64,000 nt of DNA from Macrocystis pyrifera (GCA_031763025.1 JASSKH010000023.1:6785501-6849500); one strand, 5' to 3'; numbered from the stretch's first letter, positions 24,394-31,839 are shown. Notes: generated by a model not told the origin, from the letters alone. Made by a program: numbers and translations.

Positions 24394-25387
24394 ACTCATT
24401 ATCGGGGGGGGGGGGGGGGGGGGGGTATACTCATTGCCAGAGGGGGGGGGGGGGGGGGGCGGGGGGCGTACTAGTTTGTTGCTTGCCTCAGTCATTTGAC
24501 CATATGGGGAGGAAGGGAGGAGGAGGGGGGAGTTCTCGGAATTCAGATATTTTGATGACTTAGTGTTGACAATCACCACGTCTATACCACCCCGCACCCT
24601 CACACCCACTGCCCCCCCTCGCGCTTCACCGCTTCGAGGAGCCTTGGAGTGATCAAGGCGCATATGATAGGATAATAGATGTTGGGTGTCGATATTTTTC
24701 GTACCCCCGTTGAATAGTACTGGTCCGGATGTGTGAGTGTGTCTTACTGTGCTGCTGCCGTACGTATGTATCATCTATCTGTACGTATGTATAAGCCTAC
24801 CTGTGGAAACATTTTACCTTCATGTCATCGGTAGAACCTGACCTCGCATATTTTTATATATTTATTTTCCCGCCGCGTGACTTGACGGGATGGGACGGAA
24901 CTTCACGGGATGGGATGGGATGGACTGCAACTGGACGTGACGGAATGGAATGGGACGGGACTTATGACGGAATGGAACTGGAATTTACGGGGTGGAAAAT
25001 TTTGGCGGAATCGAACGAACTTTCTCGGGATGGAACGTAACGGGATGAAACTTGACGGAATGGGACTAACTTTGATGGGGTGGAACTTGGCGGGATGGGA
25101 TGGACCTTGACGGGATGGGATGGACCTTGACTGGATGGGATGAAACTTGGATGGGACGGGATGTGCAGGTGAGCCTGCACACTCCGTTGGAAGAGCTCGC
25201 CCGCTGGTTCGACCGCGATCACTTCGCCCTGGTGTGCACGGAGCAGCGGTCCTACACGGGGGGCAACTACAGCACCGTCACGGTTATCACCGGAGTGGTG
25301 ACGCGGGTCGACCTCCTCAGCTTCATCGCCACCAAGGGCGGCGAGAGTCCCGTAACGAATGTGAGGAGAGGGCCCCTGGTTGGCTGA
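2232..25387 (+). CDS. CBS: Cystathionine beta-synthase, 13 exons over 23 kb
   Basis: The product is a PLP-dependent cytosolic enzyme condensing serine and homocysteine to cystathionine, the first step of transsulfuration. Exons: 2232-2492, 8566-8721, 9058-9111, 9900-10019, 11206-11339, 11625-11766, 15626-15727, 16045-16125, 17069-17293, 18447-18545, 22448-22495, 24123-24245, 25169-25387. They join without frame conflict to about 587 residues (human CBS has 551). The catalytic core (about 100-425) has FFNAGGSIK with the PLP lysine at 139, the [12 protein letters not shown] loop and [10 protein letters not shown]-terminal pair of CBS domains (about 440-580) keeps Asp470 and the VVTRVD motif (Thr560, Asp563), matching human SAM-site residues. 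The N-terminal CTYG...CPH resembles the haem site. The animal CxxC motif reads CPGV. The 3' end is uncertain: either a stop at 25385-25387, or a further splice at 25360|GTGAGG. Confidence 0.93.
3023..3104. mobile_element. MITE-2 copy (palindromic, CCGCAGTCCCGTTTTGGGGAC type)
   Basis: The left arm CAGTCCTGTTTTGGGGACAA and the right arm TTGTCCCCAAAACGGGATTG are near-perfect inverted repeats around a short centre. It matches the copies at 19.8, 33.9, 34.0 and 41.4 kb. It has no coding capacity and is presumably moved by a DNA transposase encoded elsewhere. Confidence 0.75.
4590..5775. repeat. Tandem array, 80-95-bp units (GCGGGCTATTCGTAGGAGACC type)
   Basis: About 13 diverged units share GGGCGGGCTATTCGTAGGAG, ACCGGTCTTTTTGGGCGCG and a tail like GGCCTTATTATACTG. 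Conserved cores fall near 4611, 4695, 4766, 4846, 4940, 5148, 5236, 5320, 5410, 5490, 5565, 5650 and 5725. Reading frames cross the units, but stops and frame changes argue against coding. It is related to the array at the right end of the window. Confidence 0.8.
6121..6205. repeat. Imperfect palindrome, family H
   Basis: GAAATGTAAGCACCGTTTGG pairs with CAACGGTGCTTACATTTTCG around a short loop. The edge TACCACTCTG is shared with elements at about 18.68, 18.87 and 55.39 kb, so this is a mobile palindrome family, not a terminator. Confidence 0.6.
6824..6921. mobile_element. MITE-1 copy, right arm truncated
   Basis: It starts TTTACGGGGGACCACAGTAA and shares the inner GGTTTTTGTG segment and the GGTCCTATTTACT arm with full copies. 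It lacks the terminal CCCCCGTAA. The flanks on both sides carry TAGACCTGCCCGC, a possible duplicated target. Confidence 0.6.
7486..7580. repeat. 21-bp minisatellite (CCAGTACCGGTATATACCTCG)
   Basis: About four to five units with small changes, containing the palindromic TACCGGTA core and ending in TACCTGGTA (7565-7573). The PVPVYTS-like translation is a by-product of the 21-bp period. Confidence 0.75.
8190..8300 (+). repeat. Repeat family S, 3' fragment
   Basis: It contains GGTCGGTGAAAACCCGA, the GACTACGGCCATGCATGA segment and GAGTACAACCCCCC leading into a C-rich tract. This is the right end of the longer copies at 10.4 and 50.5 kb. Confidence 0.65.
8566..8721 (+). CDS. CBS: CBS exon 2: start of catalytic core and PLP lysine
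   Basis: This exon encodes residues 88-139, including [19 protein letters not shown] and FFNAGGSIK, ending on the PLP-binding lysine before GTGCGC. I put the acceptor at CCCAAG (8565). This gives the same length between the His of the haem motif and KIL as in human CBS. An alternative acceptor at 8580 would shorten the exon by five residues. Confidence 0.9.
9058..9111 (+). CDS. CBS: CBS exon 3
   Basis: This is an 18-codon microexon encoding [18 protein letters not shown] (residues 140-157), directly continuing the lysine-containing motif. The acceptor is GGCAG at 9057, preceded by a CCG/CCGCC repeat; the donor is AAG|GTGAGC. Confidence 0.93.
9900..10019 (+). CDS. CBS: CBS exon 4: substrate-binding loop
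   Basis: This exon encodes 40 residues (158-197), including [20 protein letters not shown] and PEKMSTEK. The TSGNTG segment is the amino-acid carboxylate loop of this fold family. The acceptor follows a long T-rich tract (about 9630-9899) and ends TTGTGCAG; the donor is AAG|GTGATC. Confidence 0.95.
10385..10746 (+). repeat. Repeat family S copy
   Basis: It runs from CACTCCGCACAAGGGGGATG through GGATGCAGCTCAC and the CACGGCGCTTCGCGCTTGG segment to GACTACGGCCATGCACGATA and GAGTACACCCCCCC. It lacks the left poly(T)-containing end seen at 50.5 kb. It lies in CBS intron 4. Confidence 0.8.
10745..11060. repeat. TTTGCTTGC microsatellite grading into GGCT repeats
   Basis: A degenerate array of TTTGC/TTGC words followed by (GGCT)n near 11015-11035. 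All three frames are open as Leu/Cys/Ala-rich strings, the signature of a simple repeat. It ends about 145 bp before CBS exon 5. Confidence 0.9.
11206..11339 (+). CDS. CBS: CBS exon 5
   Basis: This exon encodes [20 protein letters not shown], then [16 protein letters not shown] and NSHILD, ending two bases into a Gln codon (CA|GTGAGG). It is the only phase 2 junction in the gene, and it is completed by the G at 11625. The acceptor (GGACCTCAG) lacks a pyrimidine tract and is preceded by a TTTGCTTGC satellite. Confidence 0.95.
11625..11766 (+). CDS. CBS: CBS exon 6: PLP phosphate loop
   Basis: This exon encodes [19 protein letters not shown] and [19 protein letters not shown] (residues 243-289). 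GTGGT binds the PLP phosphate in the family. The acceptor follows a C12 run and a C/T-rich stretch; the donor is AAG|GTAAAA. Confidence 0.95.
12790..13480. repeat. Degenerate satellite, AGTACTCGCAGTATT words
   Basis: It begins with near-perfect copies of a 19-bp unit around CTGCGAGTTCGCAGAAATA (12796-12860) and decays into scattered GAGTACTCGCAGTATT words. Many units are self-complementary (GAGTACTC), so it can fold into cruciforms. Confidence 0.8.
13838..13900. repeat. Interstitial telomere-like TTAGGG words
   Basis: Several GGGTTAGGG, GCTTAGGG and GGGGTTAGGGG words occur within 60 bp. Similar CCCTAACC words are at 43.09-43.15 kb and 56.69 kb. These are short and degenerate and do not mark a chromosome end. 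Confidence 0.5.
14090..14198. mobile_element. MITE-1 copy (109 bp, TA-flanked)
   Basis: The ends TATTACGGGGGTCCATAGTT and AACTATGGACCCCCGTAATA are perfect inverse complements. The middle has ACACAAAAACTTATATATTT. The outer TA dinucleotides fit the TA target duplication of Tc1/mariner (Stowaway-like) elements, but no transposase is present. Confidence 0.85.
14320..14472. repeat. Poly(G) tracts in a ~115-bp duplication
   Basis: Runs of 14 and about 33 G, each preceded by similar sequence (GTATATATTTTTATTTCCCAG type), so a segment of about 115 bp is duplicated with its G tract. There is no gene. Confidence 0.7.
14570..14678. mobile_element. MITE-1 copy (109 bp, TA-flanked)
   Basis: It has the same ends as the copy 480 bp upstream, in the opposite internal orientation (the GGTTTTTGTG side is on the right). 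The flanks contain GATCATCTA words of family G, so it probably inserted into a family G remnant. Confidence 0.85.
15626..15727 (+). CDS. CBS: CBS exon 7: former CxxC position
   Basis: This exon encodes [20 protein letters not shown] and [14 protein letters not shown] (residues 290-323). Human CBS has CPGC here, a redox-active disulfide pair; this protein keeps only the first Cys (292) and has Val295 in place of the second. The donor is AAG|GTATGT. Confidence 0.94.
16045..16125 (+). CDS. CBS: CBS exon 8
   Basis: This exon encodes [16 protein letters not shown] and [11 protein letters not shown] (residues 324-350), nearly identical in order to the animal enzyme. The acceptor is TTCCAG and the donor is AAG|GTGACA. 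The following intron is mostly a GGTAGC hexamer array. Confidence 0.95.
16376..16980. repeat. GGTAGC hexamer array
   Basis: About 600 bp of GGTAGC units. The first 200 bp are almost perfect, then come blocks with TCGGTAGC, GGCCGG and AACGGTAGC variants repeated at a higher order of roughly 60-100 bp. The Leu-Pro and Tyr-Arg translations are artefacts. It ends about 90 bp before CBS exon 9. Confidence 0.95.
17069..17293 (+). CDS. CBS: CBS exon 9: end of catalytic core
   Basis: This is the longest internal exon, 75 codons (residues 351-425), with [20 protein letters not shown], then [20 protein letters not shown] and [15 protein letters not shown] and the PDSVRNY-like segment are standard for CBS. 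The donor CAG|GTGTGT opens directly into a 27-bp-unit satellite (17.32-17.83 kb). Confidence 0.95.
17320..17830. repeat. 27-bp satellite with alternating variants
   Basis: The units TGCGTTGTATGTGCTGTATG and TGCGTTGTATGTGCCGTATG alternate, giving higher-order blocks of about 70-125 bp. All six frames stay open, so long Cys/Met/Arg or Tyr/Asn/Ala ORFs appear; they are not genes. It starts about 30 bp after the exon 9 donor and is followed by (GGGT)n at 17935-17965. Confidence 0.93.
18447..18545 (+). CDS. CBS: CBS exon 10: linker
   Basis: This exon encodes [20 protein letters not shown] and [13 protein letters not shown] (residues 426-458), the linker between the catalytic core and the regulatory CBS-domain pair. 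The double Trp matches the human linker. The donor is CAG|GTGAGC. Confidence 0.92.
18572..18966. repeat. Tandem duplication of ~197 bp containing family H palindromes
   Basis: Two copies begin CCAACCACTTCTAT(T)AAAAGCAA and share GGCTC(G)ATATTTGCACGAAA, CTCTGGACGGAATATAA and TATTTTCGTCC. Each has inverted-repeat arms (GGACGGAATATAA versus TTTTCGTCC). It ends in a (CCG)n run at 18964-18998. Confidence 0.8.
19822..19919. mobile_element. MITE-2 copy
   Basis: GTACCGCAGTCCCGTTTTGG pairs with CCAAATCGGGACTGCGGTAC. The outermost arms GTTAGCCCGTTTA and GAAGGGGTTAAC extend the inverted repeat. It has the same family ends as the copies at 33.9-34.1 and 41.4 kb. Confidence 0.85.
20060..21790 (-). repeat. 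Repeat family A, tandem dimer
   Basis: Two copies of about 850 bp lie head to tail on the minus strand. The junction is near 20910, where the 3' end of one unit (after AGCGCTTTTTCG) meets the internal TGTGCGTGCGTGTACCCAG segment of the next. Both match the single copy at 205-1310 but lack its nested insertion. The left end has the palindrome GCGAAGCGCTTCGCG near 20059. Confidence 0.8.
22448..22495 (+). CDS. CBS: CBS exon 11: first CBS domain, microexon
   Basis: This 16-codon exon encodes [16 protein letters not shown] (residues 459-474). Asp470 matches human Asp444, a residue of the SAM-binding regulatory site. The acceptor CGGCAG lies downstream of a long poly(C) tract; the donor is GTG|GTGAGT. 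Confidence 0.92.
22496..24122 (+). other. CBS intron 11 (1.63 kb)
   Basis: The sequence is mostly C-rich on the plus strand from 23.03 to 23.24 kb, with poly(G) at 22901-22917 and poly(C) at about 23990-24010 near the exon 12 acceptor. A 160-codon open frame (23366-23848) is not supported by homology that I recognise. No exon was seen. Confidence 0.7.
24123..24245 (+). CDS. CBS: CBS exon 12: first CBS domain end, GC donor
   Basis: This exon encodes [20 protein letters not shown] and [20 protein letters not shown] (residues 475-515 with a final K). Homology stops at AAGAAG and the next bases are GCAAGG, so the intron uses a GC rather than GT donor. No GT donor nearby keeps the frame and the conserved residues. 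Confidence 0.92.
24246..24480. repeat. Poly(G) tracts with GTACTCATT spacers after the GC donor
   Basis: G runs of about 41, 20 and 18 are separated by GTACTCATTATC and TATACTCATTGCCAGA. The spacers resemble the end of repeat family S (GTGTACTCATTATCATGCAT). The flanking GACCACGCATCCCTTTCGAG and TTGTTGCTTGCCTCAGTCAT recur at 62.70-62.76 kb. Confidence 0.8.
24880..25165. repeat. GGGATGGAACTTGACG array
   Basis: A degenerate 15-20-bp repeat of GGGATGGGATGGAACTTGAC words fills the end of CBS intron 12 and runs to within a few bases of the exon 13 acceptor, replacing any pyrimidine tract. Confidence 0.9.
25169..25387 (+). CDS. CBS: CBS exon 13: second CBS domain, 3' end uncertain
   Basis: This exon encodes [20 protein letters not shown] and ends the domain with [18 protein letters not shown]; Thr560 and Asp563 fit human SAM-contact positions. 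Reading on gives a stop TGA at 25385-25387. The sequence AAT|GTGAGG at 25360 is a good donor, in which case a short terminal exon downstream (for example near 25733, giving a three-codon end) would finish the gene. The acceptor is ATGTGCAG after a G-rich GGGATGG array with no pyrimidine tract. Confidence 0.85.
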   Translation: MSLHTPLEELARWFDRDHFALVCTEQRSYTGGNYSTVTVITGVVTRVDLLSFIATKGGESPVTNVRRGPLVG

Positions 25388-25805
25388 CCGACTGACGTGA
25401 CCGGTTGGCTGGCTGACTGATGAGTGGATGGACGGGTGGATGGGAAGGATGGATGTTTTTTGTTTTCGGGGGATAGGGGTTTGGCAGGGGGAGTTATTTT
25501 TTTCTCTTGTTTTCTGGTGGGGGGTTGCGGGGGGGGGCGTGAGTGTTGTACGGACTGAAAATTGGAGGGGAGGGGGGTAATTTGGGGATGTGTATGTGTG
25601 TTCCCCGCACAGAAGACGCACCCACCCACCTACGCGTCCCTTTCGACCCCCCCCCCTTGTCGTTGTCCCAGACTTAGACGCCGTGCGCCGTTTCTCCCTC
25701 CCCCCCCGCTGCTCGATAAACGTACCCACGCAGGCCATGCTGTAGACATGCGTACCTCCCCTGAAGCTCTTGCCGAAGGGCCTGCCCAAGGCTTTGTGGA
25801 GCTGT

Positions 25806-26480
25806 TACGACTGACAGACAGACAGACAGACAGACAGACCGATTGGTTGATTGCTTTGATCGGTTCGTTGATTTTGATTGGTTGGTTGGTGTGGGGGAGT
25901 CAGGGCGATTTGATTGGTTGGTCCATGTGGAGGAGGGAGGTCGGGAAGGGGCGTTTTCGTGTCGGACCGGGCTCTGCGCTACGCTGTGCCATGCAATGCC
26001 ACGCGACGGCTCCGGTTGCCGCCGCAGCAGCAGCGGTCGGCCATAATACTATGTGCACACAGCGGTATGTTATTTACCGTGCTCTGCACTGCCGTGCAGG
26101 CGCGGACGCGGTTTGGGTCCTCGGGACGATGACGACGACCGTCGATCTTGTTGTTGTCGTTGTTGCTGGGGTTGCTGGTGGTGTCGTTGATGCTACCCCT
26201 TTGTTTGAGAGGCTGCTTGATGCGCGCCATCCTATTCGCTGTCGATAGATGGATTGATCGACAGATGTAAAGGTCGATAGGTCGATAAAATCTACAGATC
26301 GACAGATCTGTAGGTTGATGGATCGATAGATCGGTTGATCGATTGGTCGATAGGTAGATAGGTCGATAAATCAATCAGATCGAATGATCGATGTATCGTT
26401 TGTATCTATCGTTAGTTCGGTCGATACATCGAAACATCGAAAAGGATCGATGGATCGATACATGTATGCATCGATCGATT
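25806..26480. repeat. Microsatellites: (GACA)n then GATCGATAG words
   Basis: (GACA)8 lies at 25808-25838. After an interval of less repetitive sequence, 26245-26480 is a degenerate array of GATCGATAG and ATCGACAG words. It is not coding. Confidence 0.8.
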
Positions 26481-26558
26481 GCTTTTAGCTCGCGGCAGGC
26501 TGCTGCTATAGCTGTAGAGTGCGTGTACGGGGCGGCTTCGGGGCGGGGGGGCGTCGGC

Positions 26559-26660
<102 letters not shown>

Positions 26661-27375
26661 TTGTGTGCCCCGCCGCCTCGCCTCGCCTCGTGTCTCGCCT
26701 CGTGTCTCTACCTCTTCCTCGGTATCTGCATCTGCAGATTGCAAGTAAGTGCAAGTACAACTGCATCGACCTCTACTTCGGAGGGGTTTTCTCATTATTT
26801 TTCTCTTTTTTTATTTCCTTGCGCGTGCGTGCGTGCGTGCGTGCGTGCGTGCATGCGTGTGCTCATGTAGCGCGCGCGTAGAAGTTTCTCTGCGCACGCG
26901 TCAGGTATATTTTCCTGAGCCCGCCCCGACTACGGCCATGCATGATATCGAGTACCCCCTTCCCCCCCAGGCCGACTACTGAGTACACCCCCCCCCCCCC
27001 CAGGCCGACATTGTCTGCGAAAACCCGACATGCTCCGTCCCGGCAAAGTAGGGATGCGAGGGTCTATATGCTCATACGATGATAACCATTCATGGCATGT
27101 GTACACTCCTCCCCCCCAGGCTTACCTATATGCACCGGGTAGGTAATGGGTAGGTATTGGGTAGTAGGGTAGGTAAGTAGGTAGGTACGTAGGCAGGTTG
27201 GGTGGATGTCTCTGTAGATTTGGGGCGGGAGGGGGAGGTTGATGGGCTGGCACTTGTGCAGTACGACGATGTGGTACGCGAGGCTCTTTTACGTACCTCC
27301 CTTATTGTCGGGGTTTCTTTTTGGAGAAGGGGAGGGGGCCTGTAGGTTGGACGGGCGGGGGGTAGGGGAGGGCGG

Positions 27376-27900
27376 GAGGTGTACTCATGTCATGCATGGC
27401 CGTAGTCGTATGAGCAAAGACCCTCGCCTCCCTACAACGCCGGGACGGAGTACGCCGGATTTTCGCCAACCAGGCGGAGACTGCTTACACCAAAAGGGCG
27501 AAGCGCCGTGAGGTGTTGGGCAAGTCGCATGAAGGGTGAGCTGCATCCTACTAAGAACCGCTTTCGAGGCGGACTTGCATATGGATGACAGCGTCAATGA
27601 ACTGATTTAATTTCTGGTGTGGCCACTTCCAGAGACAGCAATGAGTTTATAATGTAACAGCCTCGTGGGTGCCTTACCTTAGCACACACTACGTGACACG
27701 ATCATCCCCCTTGTGCGGAGTTAAGGTTCTCCGCGCAAAAAAAAAACGATCTAACTCGACCGACAGCCGTGGTTCGACCGCCAAAAAAAAAAAAAAAAAC
27801 TGTACCCTGGTTATCTATCTCACGCAGGCAGAGGCGAGTTTTACAGCGTCGTCGCCAACTGACGCCAACCCAACCTATATCTATGTACCAGGCATATAAT
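27376..27900 (-). repeat. Repeat family S, near full-length copy
   Basis: Read on the minus strand, it runs from a T-rich tract and TTGGCGGT through CACAAGGGGGATGATCGT, the GGTTCTTAGTAGGATGCAGC segment and CACGGCGCTTCGCCC to GACTACGGCCATGCATGACA and GAGTACACC. Its outer end has GCCTGGTACATAGATATAGG. It covers the same span as the 50.5-kb copy. Confidence 0.85.
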
Positions 27901-28189
27901 ATAGGGGAGGGGTCAGCGCTGGCGGTGATGCGGTACAGCGGTGCGGGGGCTCTTGGGTGCCTTGTTTTTCGTCCGAATTTGCTTTAGATGGAGAGAGTGG
28001 CGGGTCTGGGTTGGGAGGCGGGGGGGGCTGTGCTGGCGCTGGTGCGGTACGGTATTGGGATATTCGAGGCTCTGGCGTTTCTTATTTTTCGTCGGGGTTT
28101 GCTTTAGAGGGGCGGCGGGGGACAGAGAAGGGTGGGAGGAGGTCCCATATGTGTACCGTCGGCGGCATAGCGCAGTAAATCAAGGCTAA

Positions 28190-28320
28190 AAGCGTTGCCT
28201 TGACCAACGATGGAGATAAGATTCGTGCCGCACTGCGCACCGTCGCGTCGGGCGATCATCTTCTCTACGAACACCGTGACAGACGTATCATGTCACACTG
28301 TCGGCTGTTTTCGTGCAGGC
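28190..28320 (+). other. Possible stray exon or gene fragment
   Basis: After a TAA, a frame stays open for about 47 codons with balanced composition (IKAKSVALTNDGDKIRAALR, then TVASGDHLLYEHRDRR), unlike the repeat-derived ORFs nearby. No start or clear acceptor precedes it, and I do not recognise the family. It may be a fragment of a mobile element or chance. Confidence 0.2.
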
Positions 28321-28844
28321 GCGCGGCGGGCGGAAACCCCGGGAGGGGGCGGGGGTGGGGGGATGTTGTAACGTTGTAAAGCTGGATTTTCTTCACACAG
28401 CGATTGAACATATTTATATTTTTGTGTGTTGGTGTGAACGAACGGGCGTATTGGGTGTGTGGCAGGGGGGAGGGCCGTCGATTTCGTGTTGTGCTGCTGT
28501 TGCGTTGTTGCACCGCTTAATTTTTGTTGCACGCTGCATTCTTGCGTTGTGCTGTAGTTACACTGGCGTTTTTTTTTTTTGTTTCACGCACATTTTTTAT
28601 GGAATGATTTTTCGTTCTTCCCTTGTGTGCCTCCCCTTGCGGGGCCTTCTGTCGCCATCATTTGTTGCAGTGGCGGTGACGGCCGGTAGTAGTTTTTTTT
28701 TTAAGTGGTCGCTGGGTCCGGAGATTTGAGAGGGTGTGCGTAGCTCTTTTGGGTGAGCTGTGAGGGCAGCTCTTTTTGGGCGAGGATCATCTCCGCAATA
28801 ATGGGAGGACCACGCAAGAAAAGTGGTTGAACAATTTTAACATA

Positions 28845-28980
28845 TGGGACAGATCGATCTATCTATCTATAGATCATCTAGATCCTATCCTGCCGTTATG
28901 AAATGCTGTGCAGGAATACGAGCACAGATCAAACCCAGGAAACGTTTCTCCGATCACGCAGAGTATATATATATGCGGTT
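28845..28980 (+). repeat. Repeat family G copy
   Basis: It contains AGATCATCTAGATCC, CTGCCGTTATGAAATGCTG and ATCAAACCCAGGAAACG, in the same order as the copies at 39.7 and 41.1 kb. It runs directly into the LTR-like direct repeat. Confidence 0.65.
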
Positions 28981-29450
28981 TCCTGTTGTAACATCGCGTC
29001 GTACGTTAATTCGTATATAGTTTGGGATCAATGAGGCCTCCTGCTGCGACCAGCCGGAGACTCTCACCCAGGGTTACTACTCCCGCGTTGGTTGTCTAGC
29101 AATCAACGCGGCACCTCGTCGCAGAGAGTAGGTACCCCGGTAAAATAGACACTAACAAAACTGATGTCGTTGTCGACGGTACACCTCGCTACCAACAACG
29201 GGCGGGCGGGGTGGTCTGTTTTTTTCCTAGCCTCTTTCTACTTTGTCGTGCTGTTGTAGAGCTGCGATATCGCTCACGGAGTGATACTCAATCACTGTCT
29301 CCCCATACAACAAGGAGGCTTTCCCGAAAAGGGATCCACCCTGCTGGCGTCCCCTCTTTTCTGGTCCAGATTACTGTTGTAACATCGCGTCGTACGTTAA
29401 TTCGTAAATAGTTTGGGATCAATGAGGCCTCTCTCTGCTGCGGCATGAGA
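28980..29450. repeat. Direct repeat pair ~395 bp apart, LTR-like start
   Basis: About 65 bp beginning TGTTGTAACATCGCGTCGTA and ending GATCAATGAGGCCTC occurs at about 28985 and 29372 in direct orientation with few differences. The TGTTG start and spacing suggest remnants of a small LTR element, but no primer-binding site or coding region was recognised. Confidence 0.5.
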
Positions 29451-30253
29451 TCACACCCATACTTGTTGACCCTTCTCTTATCTCAATGTCGTCGCTCTTT
29501 TGATGCGTATCCTTTTTGCGGGTGCCTTCTATTCCTTATTGTCCCCAAACTTGTAGCCTAGCTGATTAGGGGTTCTGCTACCGTTGGTTGTTGTCCCGTG
29601 GGAACGTCGTGTACGATTTTCCAGACCCCTCTGACGGTGATACGCGCTGAGGTATGCGATCGCGGTGTGGTGCACCCGGAACGCGTTTACCTGGTTGTCG
29701 GCACGCGGTGTTGTAGCGTGTCTCCGTGCGGTTCTTCCGGAACTAACATACGCTTGTGTCGTGCTTGAGGGGCGACAAAGGCGGAGCGTTTATGTAGGTG
29801 GTCTCCCACACTATATTTTCTCAGATACCGCAGCCCGCCCCCCACCGTAGTTACCATACGCTTTCGTCTAACGAAGCACGCATAACGTCTGCCACAGTCG
29901 GCATGTTTTCTACGTTTCGCTTGGTCCTCGCCCCCTCATCCCATTTGTTCCAAAACTTTCAGATTTGGGGAAAAATGGGAACGAGAAACCTACTTCTCGG
30001 TGCCTCCGTGATAGGGTCACGAGCCATACACTGGCAGATCCCACCACGCTTGATACGGCACGATGTACAATTGTGTTTGTTATAGCAAGCAATTACAGAC
30101 ACCTGAGTTACGGTGCACCACTCACTACCGTGGGTTGCGATGTATTTGAAGCTAACGTAGGTTCGATGCGACCGTGACCAGACGCACCCGCCGAGAGACA
30201 TGGCGGACGTTCCTCCCAGCAACATGAGCCTACTGCTGTAGATCATAGAGGCG

Positions 30254-30495
30254 TTCTACGATAGAGGTTCACCCTAATTTTTCTGGGGCTCCTTCCTCAC
30301 GTAAGGAGCTCCATACCTCACGCGAAAACTGACTTCGGCAAAAATCAAATTGCATCCCGATGAATCATCTCATGGCCCAAGTCTAGAAAAACTTCATTTT
30401 TCGAAACAAGATTGGCATCATTCCGACGATTTGGGGTTAAGAAGCCCCGTCACTATGGAAAAAAATAGCGGAAATGTGCCACCTCTATCGTAGAA
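30254..30495. mobile_element. MITE-3 copy (242 bp)
   Basis: The terminal inverted repeats TTCTACGATAGAGGT and ACCTCTATCGTAGAA bound non-coding DNA. The interior, with AAGGAGCTCCATACCTCACG and ATTTTTCGAAACAAGA, matches the copy at 32.4 kb in direct orientation. Confidence 0.85.
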
Positions 30496-31270
30496 TGCGT
30501 CCATACAGGACGGAAAAATATATGCCTTGAAATATACATACTCTCCTATCAAGTGGGGATCGATGTTCTATCCGACCTGGGTGACAATTGATTCCCTGAC
30601 AGAATCACACATGCCCTGTGCACGCACGGAAGGTCTACTACAGCAGAAGCAGCCCCGTGGGTTCCCAGAACCGCTGTCTAAAATCGACTCGAAAAAAAAA
30701 AAATTGTGAGTGTTTTGTTTTTCGTTTTTTTTTTTTTTTTTTTCACATCCCATGTATTATCTTCGCCCTTTTCTTGCTCCTGCTCCCTCTGTTATGATGC
30801 TGCCTTGACTGAGGCTGAAAGCCCGGGAACTACCTGGGTTCAAGTATTGGGATCGTATTAGTAGTACTTGGGAGGCGTTTCGTAGATGGAAAACCAGGGC
30901 TTTTCCCAGCGAGGCACGAGCTCGGCTCTCAGTGTCCGCGTGCACGAAAGGAATAAAGCTGATATCGTAGCAAACAACACACGTGAGTACCAACGAGTAC
31001 CGACTTAATAGGCAAACCCGTCAAGGGATACAAAGTGTCCCGACCTTGATCTTAACACCTCCTGGTCGTGAATGAGATCCGGGGTCACATACAGAGCAGG
31101 CTCTTCTCCCCCCCTCCCCACTGCGGTATGTGCCTCGCCTTCTTTTCGCGTCGACTCGGGTCGAATTGTGCCTGCCCACGCTACAGTACGCGCTCGCGTG
31201 GCTGTTGGTGCCATTCGAGACTAAAAGCTCCACACAAGAGACTCGGAACTCTCGACCTCGACGTTAGCAT

Positions 31271-31379
31271 TATTACGGGGAACCATGGCAATCAGGACCC
31301 ATCATGCACACAAAAACCTGTATATTCCAGTGTTTTTGGTAACCATAGTTGGGCCTGATTAACACGTCCCCCCGTAATA
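31271..31379. mobile_element. MITE-1 copy
   Basis: It starts TATTACGGGGAACCATGG and ends CACGTCCCCCCGTAATAG, with internal ACACAAAAACCTGTATATT. More diverged than the 14-kb copies. Confidence 0.75.
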
Positions 31380-31722
31380 GTGTTCGAGGTTAACCACCAC
31401 ACCACCGGGGGACGACTATACTCTGTACAGATTTGCAATAAGGACCGTTTGGATATCTATTGACGTGGATATCCGAGCACATTTATTTGCGGGCAGAGTG
31501 GTTTTCCCTAAGCGCGGGATACTATAATACGTACTGTATCCAAATGATCCTTTTACATTTTCGGGCTGGGCGGTGTGAGCGCGGTCTTGTGCTTACATCT
31601 GGTACCTTGGATGGCGGGTTTTACTGATCGTATCACAACAAGCGGTGATATACGAAAACATACATACATCGCTGTCATGCTTTTTCGCACCTCGGACAGA
31701 CAAGGCAGATCATGACCTATCT

Positions 31723-31830
31723 ACTACGGAGGGCCATATTAAATAGGGCCTACGGTGCAAACAAAAACCTATACTTTTCCCTATTTTTACCAACAATATT
31801 TGGTCCTATATACTATGGTCTCCCGTAATA
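31723..31830. mobile_element. MITE-1 copy
   Basis: The left end ACTACGGAGGGCCATATTAA and right end ACTATGGTCTCCCGTAATA are diverged inverted repeats. It is inserted into a family G repeat, whose halves lie on both sides. TACCAGGTA follows at 31833. Confidence 0.75.
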
Positions 31831-31839
31831 TATACCAGG

